Shown piece by piece: positions 47,130 through 60,195 of a DNA stretch of 64,000 bases. The notes beneath the pieces were generated by a model, which did not search any database, was not told the origin of the DNA, and saw nothing but the letters and a program-made list of their open reading frames with translations. A program made the translations under genes and the position numbers. The first letter of the stretch is position 1; each line of letters opens with the position of its first letter. Source of the stretch: Doris montereyensis (Eukaryota > Mollusca > Gastropoda > Nudibranchia > Dorididae); NCBI GenBank assembly GCA_037039925.1, contig JAXRKP010000206.1:37501-101500 (forward strand). The letters run 5' to 3'.

Positions 47130-47432
47130 ATCTTTTGTTTTTTATGTTGGTTTGTTTGTTTGATGCTTTTTTAATTTTTGATATTTTGTTTGTTTGATAC
47201 TGTATTTATTTGATGTTTTGTTTGTTTGTTGTTTTGTTTTGTTTGATGTTCTATTTGTTTGTTGTTTTGTTTGTTTGATGCTTTTTATTTTTGATATTTT
47301 GTTTGTTTGATACTGTATTTATTTGATGTTTTATTTGTTTGTTGTTTTGTTTTGTTTGGATTTCTATTTGTTTGGTGCTTTGTTTGTTTGATACTTTGTT
47401 TGATGTTTTGTTTGTTTGATGTTTTGTTTGGA
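47130..47432 (-). repeat. 16-bp minisatellite (TGTTTTGTTTGTTTGA), inverted orientation
   Basis: Reverse complement of the AAACAAACAAAACATG-type repeat at 49326-50590 and 52008-52950, more degenerate. Confidence 0.75.
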
Positions 47433-47589
47433 AAGAACTTTAAAAATCTGGACGTAATACACAGAAAACACTTCAGGAATACTATCGGCGTCACGTGACC
47501 TGAAACAAAATATTGTGATATTGATATAGATATCGAATATTCAACTATTAATTGCGTGCTCTTTTTTAATACATCTCCAATCAGAGGTG

Positions 47590-48500
47590 TACCCATCTAT
47601 ATCCTGGAATCACTTGACCCAGAAGAATTTTCTTTTAGTTAGGAATTGTGACCCTGTAATAGAAGTTATTCCCAGACTGAAAACTATCAGGTATTGTAAA
47701 ATGGTTTATACTCTTTGTTTAGATGGTCTGAAGACTGGCAATTGGATGTCAATATTTCCAAATGTAAGTTCATGTATGTTGGTAAAAATAATCCAATGGT
47801 TTCGTATTTCATTGACGCCAACAGATTCAGTGACTTGTCTTTTGTAAAGTCAGAAAAGGATCTTGGTGTAATGTTTAATAAGAGTTTGAATTTTGATGAA
47901 TATATTCATGAATGCATTTTTAAGGCAATGAATAATTGAAATTATTTATAGAAGCTTTTCATATATGGATGTAAACATGTTTCTTACACTTTATAAAACC
48001 GTTATTCGACCTATACTGGAATATGGAAATTGTATATGGAGCCTTTTATTTAAACGGCAATCAATTCTTTTAGAAAAAGTACAAAGATGAGCGCAAGGTT
48101 ATTGAGAGAATTAGAGCATGGTGATATGCCATATGATGTAAGATTGAAATTTCTCCGACTCCCCTCACTAAAATACAGAAGAAAACGAGGGGGGGGGGGG
48201 GGGGGGGGATCTTATCCATTTGCATAAAATTGTTCGTAACAACATAACATAGATAATATTGATTATAAATCATTTTTCAACTATTCTCATGTGAATTTTA
48301 CTCGGGGGAGATAGATTTATGATTTATATTGCAGGAAGTTCTACTTCTGTGAGACATAATTTTTCATTATACGAACAGTCAAATTATGGAATAATTTTCT
48401 GTTTGAAACAAAAAAATGCAAACAATATTAATTCTTTTTAAAAATGCCATTGATATGGAGTTCTATAATTTAAAATATTTATATGAAAATGAATGAATGT
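47590..48500 (+). mobile_element. LINE RT C-terminal fragment (L2/CR1-like)
   Basis: Plus strand: WSEDWQLDVNISKCKFMYVG, KNNPMVSYFIDANRF, KDLGVMFNKSLNFDEYIHEC. After stops and frame changes: YKTVIRPILEYGNCIW, PYDVRLKFLRLPSLKYRR, and near 48350 VRHNFSLYEQ and NSFKNAID. This is the region after the RT active site and the C-terminus. It contains stops, so it is dead. A 19-base G-run lies at 48189-48209. Confidence 0.75.
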
Positions 48501-48799
48501 GCATTGTTTTTATTGATTACTATATGTTCAATCATTTTTAAAACTCCATGATTATTTTGAGATGCATGGGGCATTCAAATGTCAAATGACCTATAAAGCC
48601 TCTGACTACTCTGAATATATATAATGACAAATAATTGTAGTTGTAGCTCTACTTGGCAATCACGCAATGCGACAGGGCAGGTTGTGTGTACAGACATAAC
48701 ATTAACACTGACAACTTGCGTGTTTTGGGAGGTTAGTCTTGGGGGTTTCTTTTTGTTTTGTTTTGGGGTTTTGTTGTTGTTGTTTTGTTTGTGTGTGTA

Positions 48800-48831
<32 letters not shown>

Positions 48832-49325
48832 TGTGCGTGTGTTTTAATCTTAAAATAATTACAAAGATAACAAAAGGAAACAAACTGAATAAAATTGTTA
48901 CAAAGTCAAAAGAATTGCCTCAGTACTTTTTTCTTCTTTTCTTTTTGTGTGTGTGTCAAGAAGTTCGTTTTTTGTTGTTGTTGTCTGTTTCTGGGATGTT
49001 GAGATGAGCCGCTGAATGCTGGTCAACGACTACTCCAACCGATGTTTGTGATCACTCTGTGTGTTGGGGATACACGAATCTGTTCCAATGGACCACGCAT
49101 AAGGCTTCGGCGAGATGTGCAACGAGCGTTGATATTTATTTGCTTCACTGTACACAAGTTGATGACATCACAGTTTACGCCTACATACGTGCACAAAAAA
49201 GAGTTTCCTCCTCCCCCCCCCCCCCCCCATCTACACTGTTGATTTTCACTGTCGTTCTCTTTTTCCTTTTTTTCATTTTTAAAAGCCGTACAGTTGTACA
49301 ATGTGCAGTTAAAACATCGAACAAA
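48501..49325. other. Low-complexity and unassigned sequence
   Basis: GT microsatellite at 48787-48842 and a C-run at 49211-49229. No gene recognised. Confidence 0.45.
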
Positions 49326-50590
49326 TAAAATACGAAACAAACAAATCATCATATCAACAGCACATGAAACAACAAAATATCAAACAAGCAAACACTGAAC
49401 GAACAAAACATTAAACAAACAAAACATCAAACAAGCAAACACTGAACGAACAAAACATTAAACAAACAAAACATTAAATAAACACAACATGACACAAACA
49501 AAACATGAAATAAACAGAACATGAAACAAACAAGGTATTAAACAAAGAAATCATAAACATGAAACAAACAAAACATGAAACACACAAAACACGAAACAAG
49601 GAAGAGATGAAAGAAACAAAATATGAAACAAACAAAACACGAAACGAATTACATATGAAATAAACAAAACATGAAACAAACAAAACATGAAAAAAAACAA
49701 AGTATTGAACAAAAGAAATCATGAAATATGAAACAAACGAAACATGAAACAAACAAAACATGAAACAAGCAGAACATGAAACAAACAAAGCACGAAACGA
49801 ACAACATATGAAACAAACTAAACATGAAACAAACAAAGCACATGGAAAAAACAAAACATGAAACGAACAACATATGAAACAAACTAAACATGAAACAAAC
49901 AAAGCACATGGAAAAAAGCAAAACATGAAACGAACAACATATGAAACAAACAGAACATGAAGCAAGCAAAGCACGAAACAAACAACATATGAAACAAACA
50001 AAACATTAAATAAACAAAACATGAACAAGTAAAGAATGAAACGAACCAAAAAATCATTGAAACAAAACATTAAATTAAAAGAACATGAAACAAACAAAAC
50101 GTCATACAAACAAAACCTTAAACAAACAAAACATTAAACAAACAAAACATGAAACATACAGACCATGAAACAAACAAAACATGAATAAAAACAAACGATG
50201 AAACATACAGACCATGAAACATATAAAACATGAAACAAACAAAAGATAAATAAATAAAACATGAAAAAAACAAAAGATGAAACAAACAAAACATGAAAAA
50301 ACAAAACATGAAACAAATAAAACATGAAACAAACAAAAGATAAATAAATAAAACATGAAAAAAAACAAAAGATGAAACAAACAAAACATGAACCAAACAA
50401 AACATGAAAAAAACAAAAGATGAAACAAACAAAACATGAAACAAACAAAAGATGAAACAAACAAAAGATGAAACAAACAAAACATGAAACAAACAAAACA
50501 TGAACCAAACAAAACATGAAACAAACAAAAGATGAACCAAACAAAACATGAAACAAACAAAAGATGAACCAAACAAAACACGAAACAATG
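49326..50590 (+). repeat. 16-bp minisatellite (AAACAAACAAAACATG), about 1.26 kb
   Basis: Tandem AAACAAACAAAACATG with variants (ACGAAAC, AGATGAAC, ACATTAAAC). The long minus-strand frames made of FVCFMFCLF-like units are repeat artefacts, although the period of 16 lets all three frames stay open. Confidence 0.93.
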
Positions 50591-52007
50591 GTAGGAGTAG
50601 TCCATCTAAAGGTTGAATGGTCAATTGAATGATATTGATAAGAGAGGGCCAGCATCAGTTAAAATAAATTCAAAAATAGAATAAAAGAAATATTGAAGGG
50701 CTTTTCATGAAAGGGAAATACGTAGGGGAAATGACTAATACTATGTAGGCTAGTCCGGAGTATTTAAAGGCAAATGTACAAGCCATCAAGGTGACTTTAA
50801 CAATGAGGAAATATACATTTGAAAGGGACTCTATACTATGGTTGTGGCAGGGGAAGGCTGAGTAACAGTGACAGTGTTTTGACCAACATGGAAATGAATA
50901 TAAGATTACAATGTTTCATTGTTGTGATACTCGCAACAATATACTATAGTGATAAGCATTTGTCCTTTTTACGATCAGCGCTTGCTTACAATGAACAATT
51001 GAATGTGTACACTTCTATGCGTTTATTTAAAGATGCAAAAACAATTTGAATACTTGAGGTATTTATTAATACATTTATAAATAAAAAGGCGGCCATATTA
51101 AATAGGAGGGGGGTGGGAGGTCAGCAGCGCTTATAATATGGAAACACGTGTTACATTGATCGATAATCTTATTCTGGCTCTCAAAGTTTAGTCTAAGTAC
51201 TCTACAACTGCAAGGCGGGTTGGGAGGGGGGGAAGAAGGGAATGTTAAACTGGAGTCAGGGCCATATATGCCTGCTGGTCACGAAATAGAAGGCAAAATA
51301 AACCAATGACCAAGGCTCTAGCGAAGGGGAGATGATGGGAGGTTATATGAGATTTCATGAATGAAGTTCACATTAAATATAAGTTGGGAATCAAGATATA
51401 AACTAATTCAAGTTTGTTTCTTTTTCTTTTAAAGTTACCTCTCAATTTTGTTCAAAAGTGCCACTACTGATACATTACAATTTCATGACAACAAAATATT
51501 TGCAGGTAACAGAATGTGAATATGGCCAACGTACCCCTGGACAATTCTCAAACTCAAATACAAATCTCACAATTCTGAAATCGTTACTTGACCCGTTGGA
51601 CCAGATGCGCACAGCAAAGAGGATGGGCTAGCAAATAAACAGAATATAATATGTAGCAGATCAGAAGGACATGTGGAGGTGTTATAGTCCAAGCTGATTG
51701 GCTCAAAAAGACATTTTATTCTTCGCTAGCAACAGTGTCATGGCAAAGAAAGTGGGGATGAAGTTCAAACTGATTGGCTAAAAAGAGACATAACATTTGT
51801 CGCTAGCAACGGCTTCATGAGGAGGACTGGCGGGGGAGGGGGGGGATGAGTTATCAGTGATGGCTCAAAATGACCAAAACAGAAACAGTAAAGTGCGTGA
51901 GTGTAGGGGGGGGGGGAACAGACAGCAGTGTAGGGGAGCAAATACAATCAAACGCATACTCAATTCAAAACTGGAAACTACTCACATCTCAGACATAGCA
52001 GTGTCAC
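50591..52007. other. Unassigned stretch with one local duplication
   Basis: 51690-51750 and 51768-51822 share CTGATTGGCT, AAAAGACAT and TCGCTAGCAAC in order: a diverged tandem duplication. G-runs at 51832-51845 and 51906-51915. A short ORF at 50819-51049 has no recognisable family. Confidence 0.4.
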
Positions 52008-52950
52008 AATGAAACAAGCACAACATGAATTAAACAAAACACGAAACGAACAAAATATGAAACAAACAAAACATCATGCAAACAAAACAGAAACAAAACA
52101 AAAACACGAAACAAGCAAAACATGAAACAAACAAAACACGAAACAAGCAAAACATGAAACAAATGAAATAATAAACAAACGAAACATATAACAATCAAAA
52201 CATGAAACAAACAAAGCAGCGTTCAAACAAATATCAAATGAACAAAAGGATTACAAATTAATCGTCATACAAACAACACACGAAATAAACAAAACATCAA
52301 ACAAATAAAGCATCACACAAACAAAAGACTACACAAACGAAGCATTAAACTCAAACAATTGAAACAACCAAACCGTCACGCAAGCAAAACATCAAACAAG
52401 CAAAACATCATGCTCACAAAAAAATTAAACAAAACAAGACATCATACAAAGAAAACATGAAAGTAATCATCAAAACATCATACAAACAAGACATCATGAT
52501 CAAAATATCATACAAACGAATCATCAAAGAAACAAATAGCATACAAGCAAACCATCATACAAACAAAACATCACATTAGCAAAACATCACGCAAACTCAA
52601 TTTCATGCAAATAATATATCAAACAAGCAAATCATGAAACAATCAATTCATCACATAGCCAAAAACTAATTCAAGCAGAACATCATGTACATAAAACATC
52701 AACAAAGTAAACAAACATACAAACAAAACCTCATACACAAACATCATACAAACAAAATATGAAACAAACAAAATAATACTATACAAACAGAACACGAAAC
52801 AAACAGAACGTCAAACAAACAAAACCTCAACAAATCACACACAAAAAATAAACGGAATAATAATATTAAATAAACAAAAAATAAAATAAACAAAACATCC
52901 AACAGACAAGACATCAAACAAACAGAACAGCAAACAAAACATCAACAAAT
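52008..52950 (+). repeat. 16-bp-type minisatellite, second array, degenerate
   Basis: Same AAACAAAC..ACATGA/ACATCA family as 49326-50590 with more substitutions and spacing changes. Confidence 0.88.
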
Positions 52951-53225
52951 CACGCAGACAACTACCGTACACTCTGCTCTTCATTTTAATAGTCTCTCTT
53001 TTACACCGTAAGTGGATTACCAATTGCATTTTGATGCTATTTTGTTTCTTCCTCCCTGTTCATCGTCTTCTCTTATCTTACCATTCTTCCACTCTATGTT
53101 TTTCTACTTCTATTCCTTCGTTTTCTTATCCTCTCTTTTCTGTACGCTTTACTTACAAAATAAATTGCAAGCGGTATTGTGATGGTTGTAGGCTATTATT
53201 GTCATTGTGTATTAGCCACTCGTGA

Positions 53226-53275
53226 TCGATGTCTGACTAAATTAGTTTATACTGAAACGTCACGTATTTGTCCTA
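53226..53275 (+). ncRNA. Hammerhead-like motif 2 (degenerate)
   Basis: CTGACTA (core altered from CUGANGA) and GAAACGTC (53254-53261), followed by ACGTATTTGTCCTATCT. The last part matches the flank of motif 1 (ACGTGTTTGTTCTGTCT). TAGTTTATACT sits where stem II should be. A diverged second copy of the same element end. Confidence 0.35.
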
Positions 53276-53280
53276 TCTCT

Positions 53281-53583
53281 TCAAACGGAGTGTGAGTTGC
53301 GGACTTCGGTTGCGCAAGAAGAAAACCCCGTTTGGCAATAACCATGGTTTGTGGGAATCTCATTGCGAAATTGATCTAATGTATACACGGGACATGTAGG
53401 CCTACATTTTATAATGTATCGTCGGACTAACGCTGCTAGGACGGACAAATAGTTCTCATTTCTTTCTGTTTGACTCACAGTGGCATAGCTGTTGAAAAAG
53501 TAACCTTCTTGCATAGAGCGACAACGAAGAGGAACAATATCATTTGCTTCAATGAAAACGATTACTGGCCCATTTGTATCCAA
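53281..53583 (-). other. Unrecognised open reading frame
   Basis: About 100 codons of mixed composition, starting MDTNGPVIVFIEANDIVPLR and containing CRPTCPVYTLDQFRNEIPTN. It is not a shadow of a known gene or a repeat artefact, but I recognise no domain. It may be part of the element carrying the adjacent hammerhead-like motif, or chance. Confidence 0.2.
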
Positions 53584-53849
53584 TAGATAAGGATGTTTTA
53601 AAGACTAAAGTTGTCTTTCCATTCTTTATATTATTATTAAGTAGGGGCGAAAGCAGAGACACTGTCAGACAAGAAGCCACAATATCTACTTACATTTATT
53701 GACCAATGAAACAACAGGAGTTTTTCGCTGCAGGACATCATAATAATATTTAACATCAATTACACACGGAAGCCATTGCGTTACGTCTGTCTTGTACTGG
53801 GCGACTTTGTGGATTTCGTATTTCTTTTTTTTTCTTTTTCGTCTTCATC

Positions 53850-53895
53850 ATGGGTTTTGAAACATGTGGCCCAAACGAGGTCATGGTGGTTTCAG
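53850..53895 (+). CDS. FLOT1: Flotillin-1-like, coding exon 1
   Basis: ATG at 53850 in a good context (TCATCATGG). Encodes MGFETCGPNEVMVVS plus the first base of Gly, the conserved flotillin N-terminus (CGPNEAMVVSG type). Donor G|GTATGC at 53896. Flotillins are SPFH-domain proteins that form oligomers on the cytoplasmic face of plasma-membrane and endosomal microdomains; the N-terminal Cys and hydrophobic segments help membrane attachment. Flotillin-1 rather than flotillin-2 is favoured because exon 2 carries GGRVFVWPGIQ. Confidence 0.8.
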
Positions 53896-56800
53896 GTATG
53901 CACCTAAAGATTGAGTTATATTGCAATCATAAACTTGCAGGGAATTGAAACAATAGTCTCGCTCTAGAATCTGCAGATTCCAGGATTCCTCCAGGGAAGA
54001 ATGAGTTTCAGTGAACTGTGTCGAGTGCAACTGACACATCCAAGGACATAGCTCTAGATCTAGAGCTAGATTCTAGATCCAACTGAGATGTAATGTAGAG
54101 TTGGGGCTCAGTATTTGTGGGGGTAAACGAATAGAGTCTGGTTTTGCTAGGTTGCTTTCAGTTGCAACAGTTTTTTGGGACTGGGAGACTCAGTAGCCAA
54201 GATGCAAGGTGTCGGTACGCCTCTCAACCTAAAGGGTGGAATAGATCTAGATTTAATGATTTCTGAGCGCCGCCAGCCAGTGGAAAAATTTTCTCCAGTT
54301 TTTTTCGAGCAAAATCTGCCCCCCTGGTCCAGTGAATCGTCACCTAGAATCTAGTTAGACCCATCCATCACTGACAGGACGATAGAAAGGAATCCGGTGT
54401 GTGCAGATCACAACACTCTGTGCACATTAGGCAGGTTTCATAAAATGGTCCATCCCCATTTCTCTCTTTTTTCAAAAGGTACATGTTATATTTCTTGCAA
54501 GTGTTATATACCATGTTAAAGCTTAAACCTGAGGATTCCAGATGTATGACTTAAAGAGATAGCAAAGGACTGTGAGGCGAGTAAATTAGCTTTTAAAAGT
54601 CATGTTTTTCAGTCAAGGGTCATAACTGTAAAAATTTCTAGGTCCAATGCCAGTGACGTAATGTTACGCGGAACTGCACGGGTCCGTCGACCGAGGTTTC
54701 CCTGGCATTTATTTAGTGACGTAACGCTTGTGTGTCTGGTTTGGTGAGTTCCCTGACTTTTCCCTAGTTCTCAAAAAGATGTGAAGTCTGTGTTTCCCGA
54801 CACCTCGGGCATGGAGTCAATGGCAGGTGCCTTACCGTTGATCAGATGACTCGTATGCTCCGGATCGTGTGGATGGATGAAAACCGATGCTTTTTTGTCC
54901 CGTTTTTTGTAAAATTCTGTGATTGTATGCCTATATACTATCCTTATTATGTGTTACAGGTTTATCGTGTGTACCATTCTACTGAAAACCGGTACGGTAA
55001 ACTTCACGACATATATACCGATTGAGGATACGATACGTATAGGATGATATTTGCCAATAGAGAAAGAGAGAGGGAAGGATAGAAAAAGAGAGGTGAAGAG
55101 AGAGAGGGGGGGGGGAGAAAGAAAGGCACCAGCAAAAAAAAAAACCCTCACTGAAAAGAATACGCTTTTGACGACAACGGCCCCCCTCCTCTGACTACCT
55201 ACAGTCACATAGAGCACCCCACTAGACTAGTACAAACTTGTGTTTTTATCGATCGATAATTGCTTTGCGGAATACGGGAGAGGTGGCTGACAAATCTTGA
55301 ACTTTACTTGAACCTGTACTATTAGTGTTATTTTCTCTCTCTCTCTCTCTCGTTTAAATGCTTTTAGTAATATTGTATTGTTATGCTAAGAAGACTGTGC
55401 ATAGTGGAGGCGTAGAGTCACTATCGTTGTAATGGACTTCTAAACCTCTCGTATTGCCAATTATCTCGTCTTTTATTTATTAGAACGTAAAAAATCACGG
55501 AAGTCATTGATTGTCGGACTTCTTTACCTAAGTTTCACTCACGATACGCCAAAGCAGGTTTTGTTAATACAACCAATCTAACCTGATCACAGTCTCCTTT
55601 CTGATGGCCGGTCATCGTCTACATTTTTGTGCGGCTGTCAGCAGGTGGTCGTAAGGGACATTCAAAGACAAAGTATTCCGCAGCCACGACCGGACAATTA
55701 AAAAAAATGTCATGATTTTCAATAGTCTTACACACAAGATGAACTATGAGAAAATAGCTTGACGCGATATTACCGTTATTAGATTCCAGATTAAAACGAT
55801 TTTTTTTGTCTGACCGTAAGGTCACACAGACCGCTAGTAGTCTCATGATATTCTCACTCTCATTTAGAGTTACCTATGATCTTTTCCGGTGTCTTTTACA
55901 GGATAAATGGCCGTAGTGTTCAAAGGGTTAAGGTGAAAAGGACTTATTAAAAAGAGGAAATGACAGCAGTCTCAATTGCTGACGTTCGCACCCAAAAATT
56001 TTCACAAAACACAAATTGAAAGCAAATTTCACAATATTTTGTTTTTTATATCTGCGACGTCAAAGCTATACATGGACCAAATGTTAAGAAGATTCATCAA
56101 TTAGACTTTGAGAAAGATTAATTTAAGAGTTCAAGTCATCATTGGGTCCCATTTTTTGTAAAACCTGCCATTAACTCCTTCCTAGTAGAGCTCGCAATGT
56201 TACCGGAAGTGACCTTCTTACGGTGAGGAGTTAGAGTTTCCCAGTTGTTTGCATGAAAAATCGAGTACACGTGTGCAAAGGGTGAAGCTAGGATTTAGAC
56301 TTAGTTTGAACAATGATTTCACGTTTTCAGATGATTAAAAGACCTATAAAACATGCATTTTCTAAGTTGAAAGAATAAGGAATTCATATTGAGATTTTAT
56401 TGCAACAAGAGAAACTTAAACTAAGGACACAATAGCAGCGATAGACATGCAATCAACTTAGGCTTGCACGCAAGCGTGGTTAATGGGAAAGCGTCACTTT
56501 GACGAATGATACCGAGGCTACCGGAAAACCGCGAGTTTAAATTATATTGTAATCTCATTGGCTGTTGTTTAACTATGAACTCAAAGGTCAAAATACGTCA
56601 TAAACCATGTAAGGAAAGAGGAAATTTCCATTAAATATAGGGCCTGCGCGCTTCCTGTGCCAATGATGGCCGGCCCTAAATATAGGGCTTGCACGCTTCC
56701 CGAGCCAACTGTAAGACGCCCTAAATAACTGGCTGGCACTTTTCTTAGGTTAACTTTGACATTAGTGGGAGTGATGGTGAACAGAAAAACTGGACGGTTT

Positions 56801-57198
56801 GGACTACCTATATGCCAAATAGTATTATAAACCATCAGAAGTATATTTTTATTTATTGAGTTTTGATGTAGAGTTATCTTTATGACTTAATTCAGGAGGT
56901 CACATTCCTCTACAAATTTAAAACATAATATAACATGGCTCACTACATTTCAAAAGAATTTTAGAAAACTGATTTTTTGTTGTTGCCATCCTGTAAGGAG
57001 AGAAGATATAATGTGAATGAAATTATATAATATGTGAAATTGACTATGCAACTGTAAAAACATTGATTCAAGATTTGCCTGTTTGATTAACTAAATAGAA
57101 AGACTTGTTTCTGTGCTGATGTTATTGTTAAAAGCCCCCCCCCCCCCCCCCCCCTTGTGCGTTTAAACTCACTGTGTCCTTAATTTATCTGTGAACAG
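53896..57198 (+). other. Flotillin intron 1
   Basis: 3.3 kb, GTATGC...AACAG. Holds a SINE (54178-54440), CTAGATCT-rich palindromes at 54052-54080, two TGACGTAA sites (54655, 54717), a CT run at 55334-55351 and a C-run at 57136-57154. 56640-56740 has a local duplication (AAATATAGGGCCTGCGCGCT and AAATATAGGGCTTGCACGCT). No further exon recognised. Confidence 0.6.
54178..54440 (+). mobile_element. SINE family A copy in flotillin intron 1
   Basis: GACTCAGTAGCCAAGATGCA, AGGTGTCGG, CGCCGCCAGCC, TTTCGAGCAAAATCTGCCCC, GAATCGTCACCTAG and GTGTGCAGATCACAACACTC in the family order. The 3' third is missing. Confidence 0.75.
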
Positions 57199-57274
57199 GC
57201 TGCTGCCATACCGAAACAATTTTTATTCCTGGTGGCCGAGTCTTTGTATGGCCTGGCATCCAAAAACTCCAAAG
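57199..57274 (+). CDS. FLOT1: Flotillin-1-like, coding exon 2
   Basis: 76 nt between TGAACAG and the donor AG|GTAAGA. Completes Gly and encodes CCHTETIFIPGGRVFVWPGI, then QKLQ, leaving phase 2 (AG). This is the first hydrophobic stretch and the start of the SPFH/PHB domain; the family norm is GFC...GGRVFVLPCIQQIQ. It joins exon 1 in frame (SGCCHTE) and either form of exon 3 (QKLQ + R). Confidence 0.82.
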
Positions 57275-60104
57275 GTAAGACCTCATGTGTGCTAAAAATA
57301 TACACACTTGACAAAGAAAGAAAATATATTAAAGTTAATTTTAATATTGTATCATTATAATGAAAAGGTCAATTTAAGACTTTCATGAATTGACGAAGTA
57401 TTAGAACCACTACAGGATTTTTAAGGGTGGACGTGGGCATAGTCAAACATATTGTATTTATATAGGAATAACATTTTATCTAACATTGACTATTTTTGTT
57501 GAATAGCCCTGAACATGTGAACTTCAAGAAAACTTTTTACAAGTACGCTATTTCTCCCAATCCTGTGGACAATTAAAATCTAAGAACGGACGATTTTGAC
57601 TTTGTCTTTGTTCATGAATCTGAGAGTAGGAAGCATCCTTGAACTAGTAAAAATGTATTTAAAGATATAATCTATATTATAAAATGTACGGAGATGTTTA
57701 ATTTAATGAGTAATGAATAATCTTTGTTTGTAGTTGGAAGATCTGTGAATGTCTCTTATAATTCACTACACATGAGCCCTTTTTGGTAGAGTTAACTTTA
57801 AGTATTGTCCCTTGTTTACTTGTTCTGACAGTGTCTTTTTTCGTATTTTCTGTGATAAAAACGTGTTCTTTTAATTGTTTTTATGTCTGTCTTTGTCATC
57901 TTCGATCTTGCCATAATTTCTCTTCATTTACCCTGAAATCATTGCTGCTTACATGGTGGATGCAGTCATCTAACTAAAAATTGCTCAGAAAGACGCTCTT
58001 TTAAATGTGTTTTTTATGAAAATTATAAAGAAGAATACAAATATCTTTAGATTTATTTTCATATTTTTGTGTGAAGAACAGCTTATTATTCAGATTATTG
58101 ATTTGACTCACCTTTTAACTTGTTTAAATTAAACAAAGATTTTTTTTTACGTTGTCCTTTATTTTGTGAATGACTAACTAACACTGACTTCATCATTGGA
58201 TTGAGTGTTTGCCAGTATTTTTCTTGTTTGAATGAAAGGAAATTATACTGAAGAAGACGGGCAGTTGGTGGGCACTGCTGGTAGATCCTTTCGTTTTCTT
58301 CTTTCGCTTGATAAAATCTTTCATCTTGCTGTTTCCTCTTGATTTACCCTGAGACAAACGCAATAGTGGAGGGGGTAAATTTCAATGACTGAATCGAATA
58401 CAAAGAAGCTGATAGTTATTATGCTCACCAGTGCAGTTGACCGCTTGCTTCTTGGGATTCTTGCTCTGATGACTTTGTGTTGACATGTGACCACCCTTTT
58501 ATTCTGTTTGACCTTTCTTTATTTTAGTCCTTGCCATACTGATTTGAAATAAGTCTAGCTAGCGTCTTCACTGTACACACACATTTCTTTTAATAAAAAT
58601 TTCTGTACATCATAATATAAAAAATATATTATGCATATATGTGAGCATATTAAATATATATATATATGGGAGCGTGTGTATGTATTGTATGAATGTATGT
58701 TTGTGTAATGTTTGGTGAAAGAGAAAAAGAACAAAGATTTGACCATGATGACTACAGGTTCGCTTTCATTATTATTATTATTGTTATTTATTATTATCAT
58801 TATTATTATTATTTAGTGTTATATAATTTATTTATATTATAATTCAACCATTCACAATATTTTCATTTACTTCTTAATCTGTCGACATGTAGTTTTAGTA
58901 TGGTGTACCCTAACAATGATTATTTTATCTGTTTGTTAGTAGCAGCCGCACATATGTGTGCCCGATAATCTTGACAAAAGGGACGATCATGTGGCCGATC
59001 TAATGGACATTTATAAGCTTTTATTATAGCCTATGCAGCAATATTGAATGAATAAACATACATGCAAAATTATTTCAAGATGATATTAATGAAGTGGGAA
59101 GAAGATTAACTTAAACAGAAGGAAACAGAAAATGTCAGGGCAGCCTGGGGTTTAGATGACTGAAATGATCTTACTCCAGAGTAAGATCATTTGGTCATCT
59201 AAACCCATACACTGGAAGGTAGAATGGGAACTGATGAAGAAGGAAAGAATTTGTGTTATTCAATATATGTCCAATCAATTGTCATTGATTTGATATGCTA
59301 CACTGTATGTATATTTGTGGTTCATATGGTTGATATTAGCTAAAGACATAGAGATACCCCCATTCCCAGATCATAGCCTTTTAAAACCCTGCGGCAAAAC
59401 ATGGAATAGACCCACAGGCTCAGAGTTAACTTGTTCTCTCTTTCTCTGTATCTGTGTGTCTCTCTCTCTCTGTCTGTCTGTCTGTCTGTCTTTCTCTTTC
59501 GTTCTTCTCTTGCATATTTTTATATCACTTACAGCTCTATTTCTCTACTACATCTTTACTTACTTCTATGACAGATTTTCTTTCTGTAGAAAATGGTCTG
59601 ATGCAATTTTTACTTTTATTCATGGAATGGGGTAAAAAAAAAATGGTTTACAATGATCTGCTCAGCTGAGTTCTTTCCCTTCAAGCGTAGCTCTCCTTAT
59701 TTTAAAGAGATTGAAAGGCTTTGTGCTGATGTGATGCTAAAGGCCTGCCGCATGAGTTTTTGGAGGCAGTGGCAGACCAAGATTTAGTCACACACGGGCG
59801 GTTTTGCAGCTAACATTTTATGAATTTGAAGGAACTGCGTTGTAGGGGTGATTCAAAACCAGGACTCTCTGGTTTCTGACCGCTCCTTTGATATTTGAAA
59901 AGACAACTTTTCTCTCTGTTTTAATGCTTTAAAAACATTCGAGAAAAAATACATTATCTAAACCATTCGATATTTTCTATTTCGGTGTCTTTTTGGGGGT
60001 TGTTTTTTGTTTGTTTTGTGTCCAATATATTTTTTATTATCCTTGGCTGTTTTTCCTGTCAATGCTACCACTTTTTGTCTCTCCCATTCACTCATTTGTT
60101 CAAG
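57275..60104 (+). other. Flotillin intron 2
   Basis: 2.83 kb, AT-rich. Contains a near-perfect hairpin (59149-59205), a TA run (58653-58669), ATT repeats near 58770-58815 and a CT/GTCT run (59455-59497). No exon seen. Confidence 0.6.
59149..59205. repeat. Near-perfect 26-bp hairpin in flotillin intron 2
   Basis: Left arm 59149-59175 (GGTTTAGATGACTGAAATGA...) and right arm 59180-59205 pair with one bulge and one mismatch around a CCAG loop. Confidence 0.75.
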
Positions 60105-60195
60105 AATGAGCCTCAATACACTCACTCTGACTATAGAAAGCCCCCAAGTTTACACCAAACATGGAGTGGCTATCTCCGTCACTGGAATAGCTCAA
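60105..60195 (+). CDS. FLOT1: Flotillin-1-like, alternative exon 3a
   Basis: 91 nt after TTGTTCAAG and before the donor CAA|GTAAGT. Completes Arg and encodes [20 protein letters not shown], then [10 protein letters not shown]. This is the SPFH-domain strand region that in flotillin-1 reads RISLNTLTL...[16 protein letters not shown]. It keeps the family's basic-His-Gly (TKHG), so it looks like the ancestral form. A paralogous exon of identical length and phase lies 1.95 kb downstream. Since 91 is not a multiple of 3, using both or neither would break the frame. Confidence 0.85.

Noticed and set aside
49474..50655. Minus-strand frames of about 170-210 residues rich in Phe, Cys and Val that look like membrane proteins
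   Set aside because: They are a cyclic translation of the 16-bp repeat in every frame; no start context or unique domain.
54655..54725. TGACGTAA pair as a flotillin promoter
   Set aside because: It lies inside intron 1 downstream of the start codon; an alternative promoter is possible but nothing else supports it.
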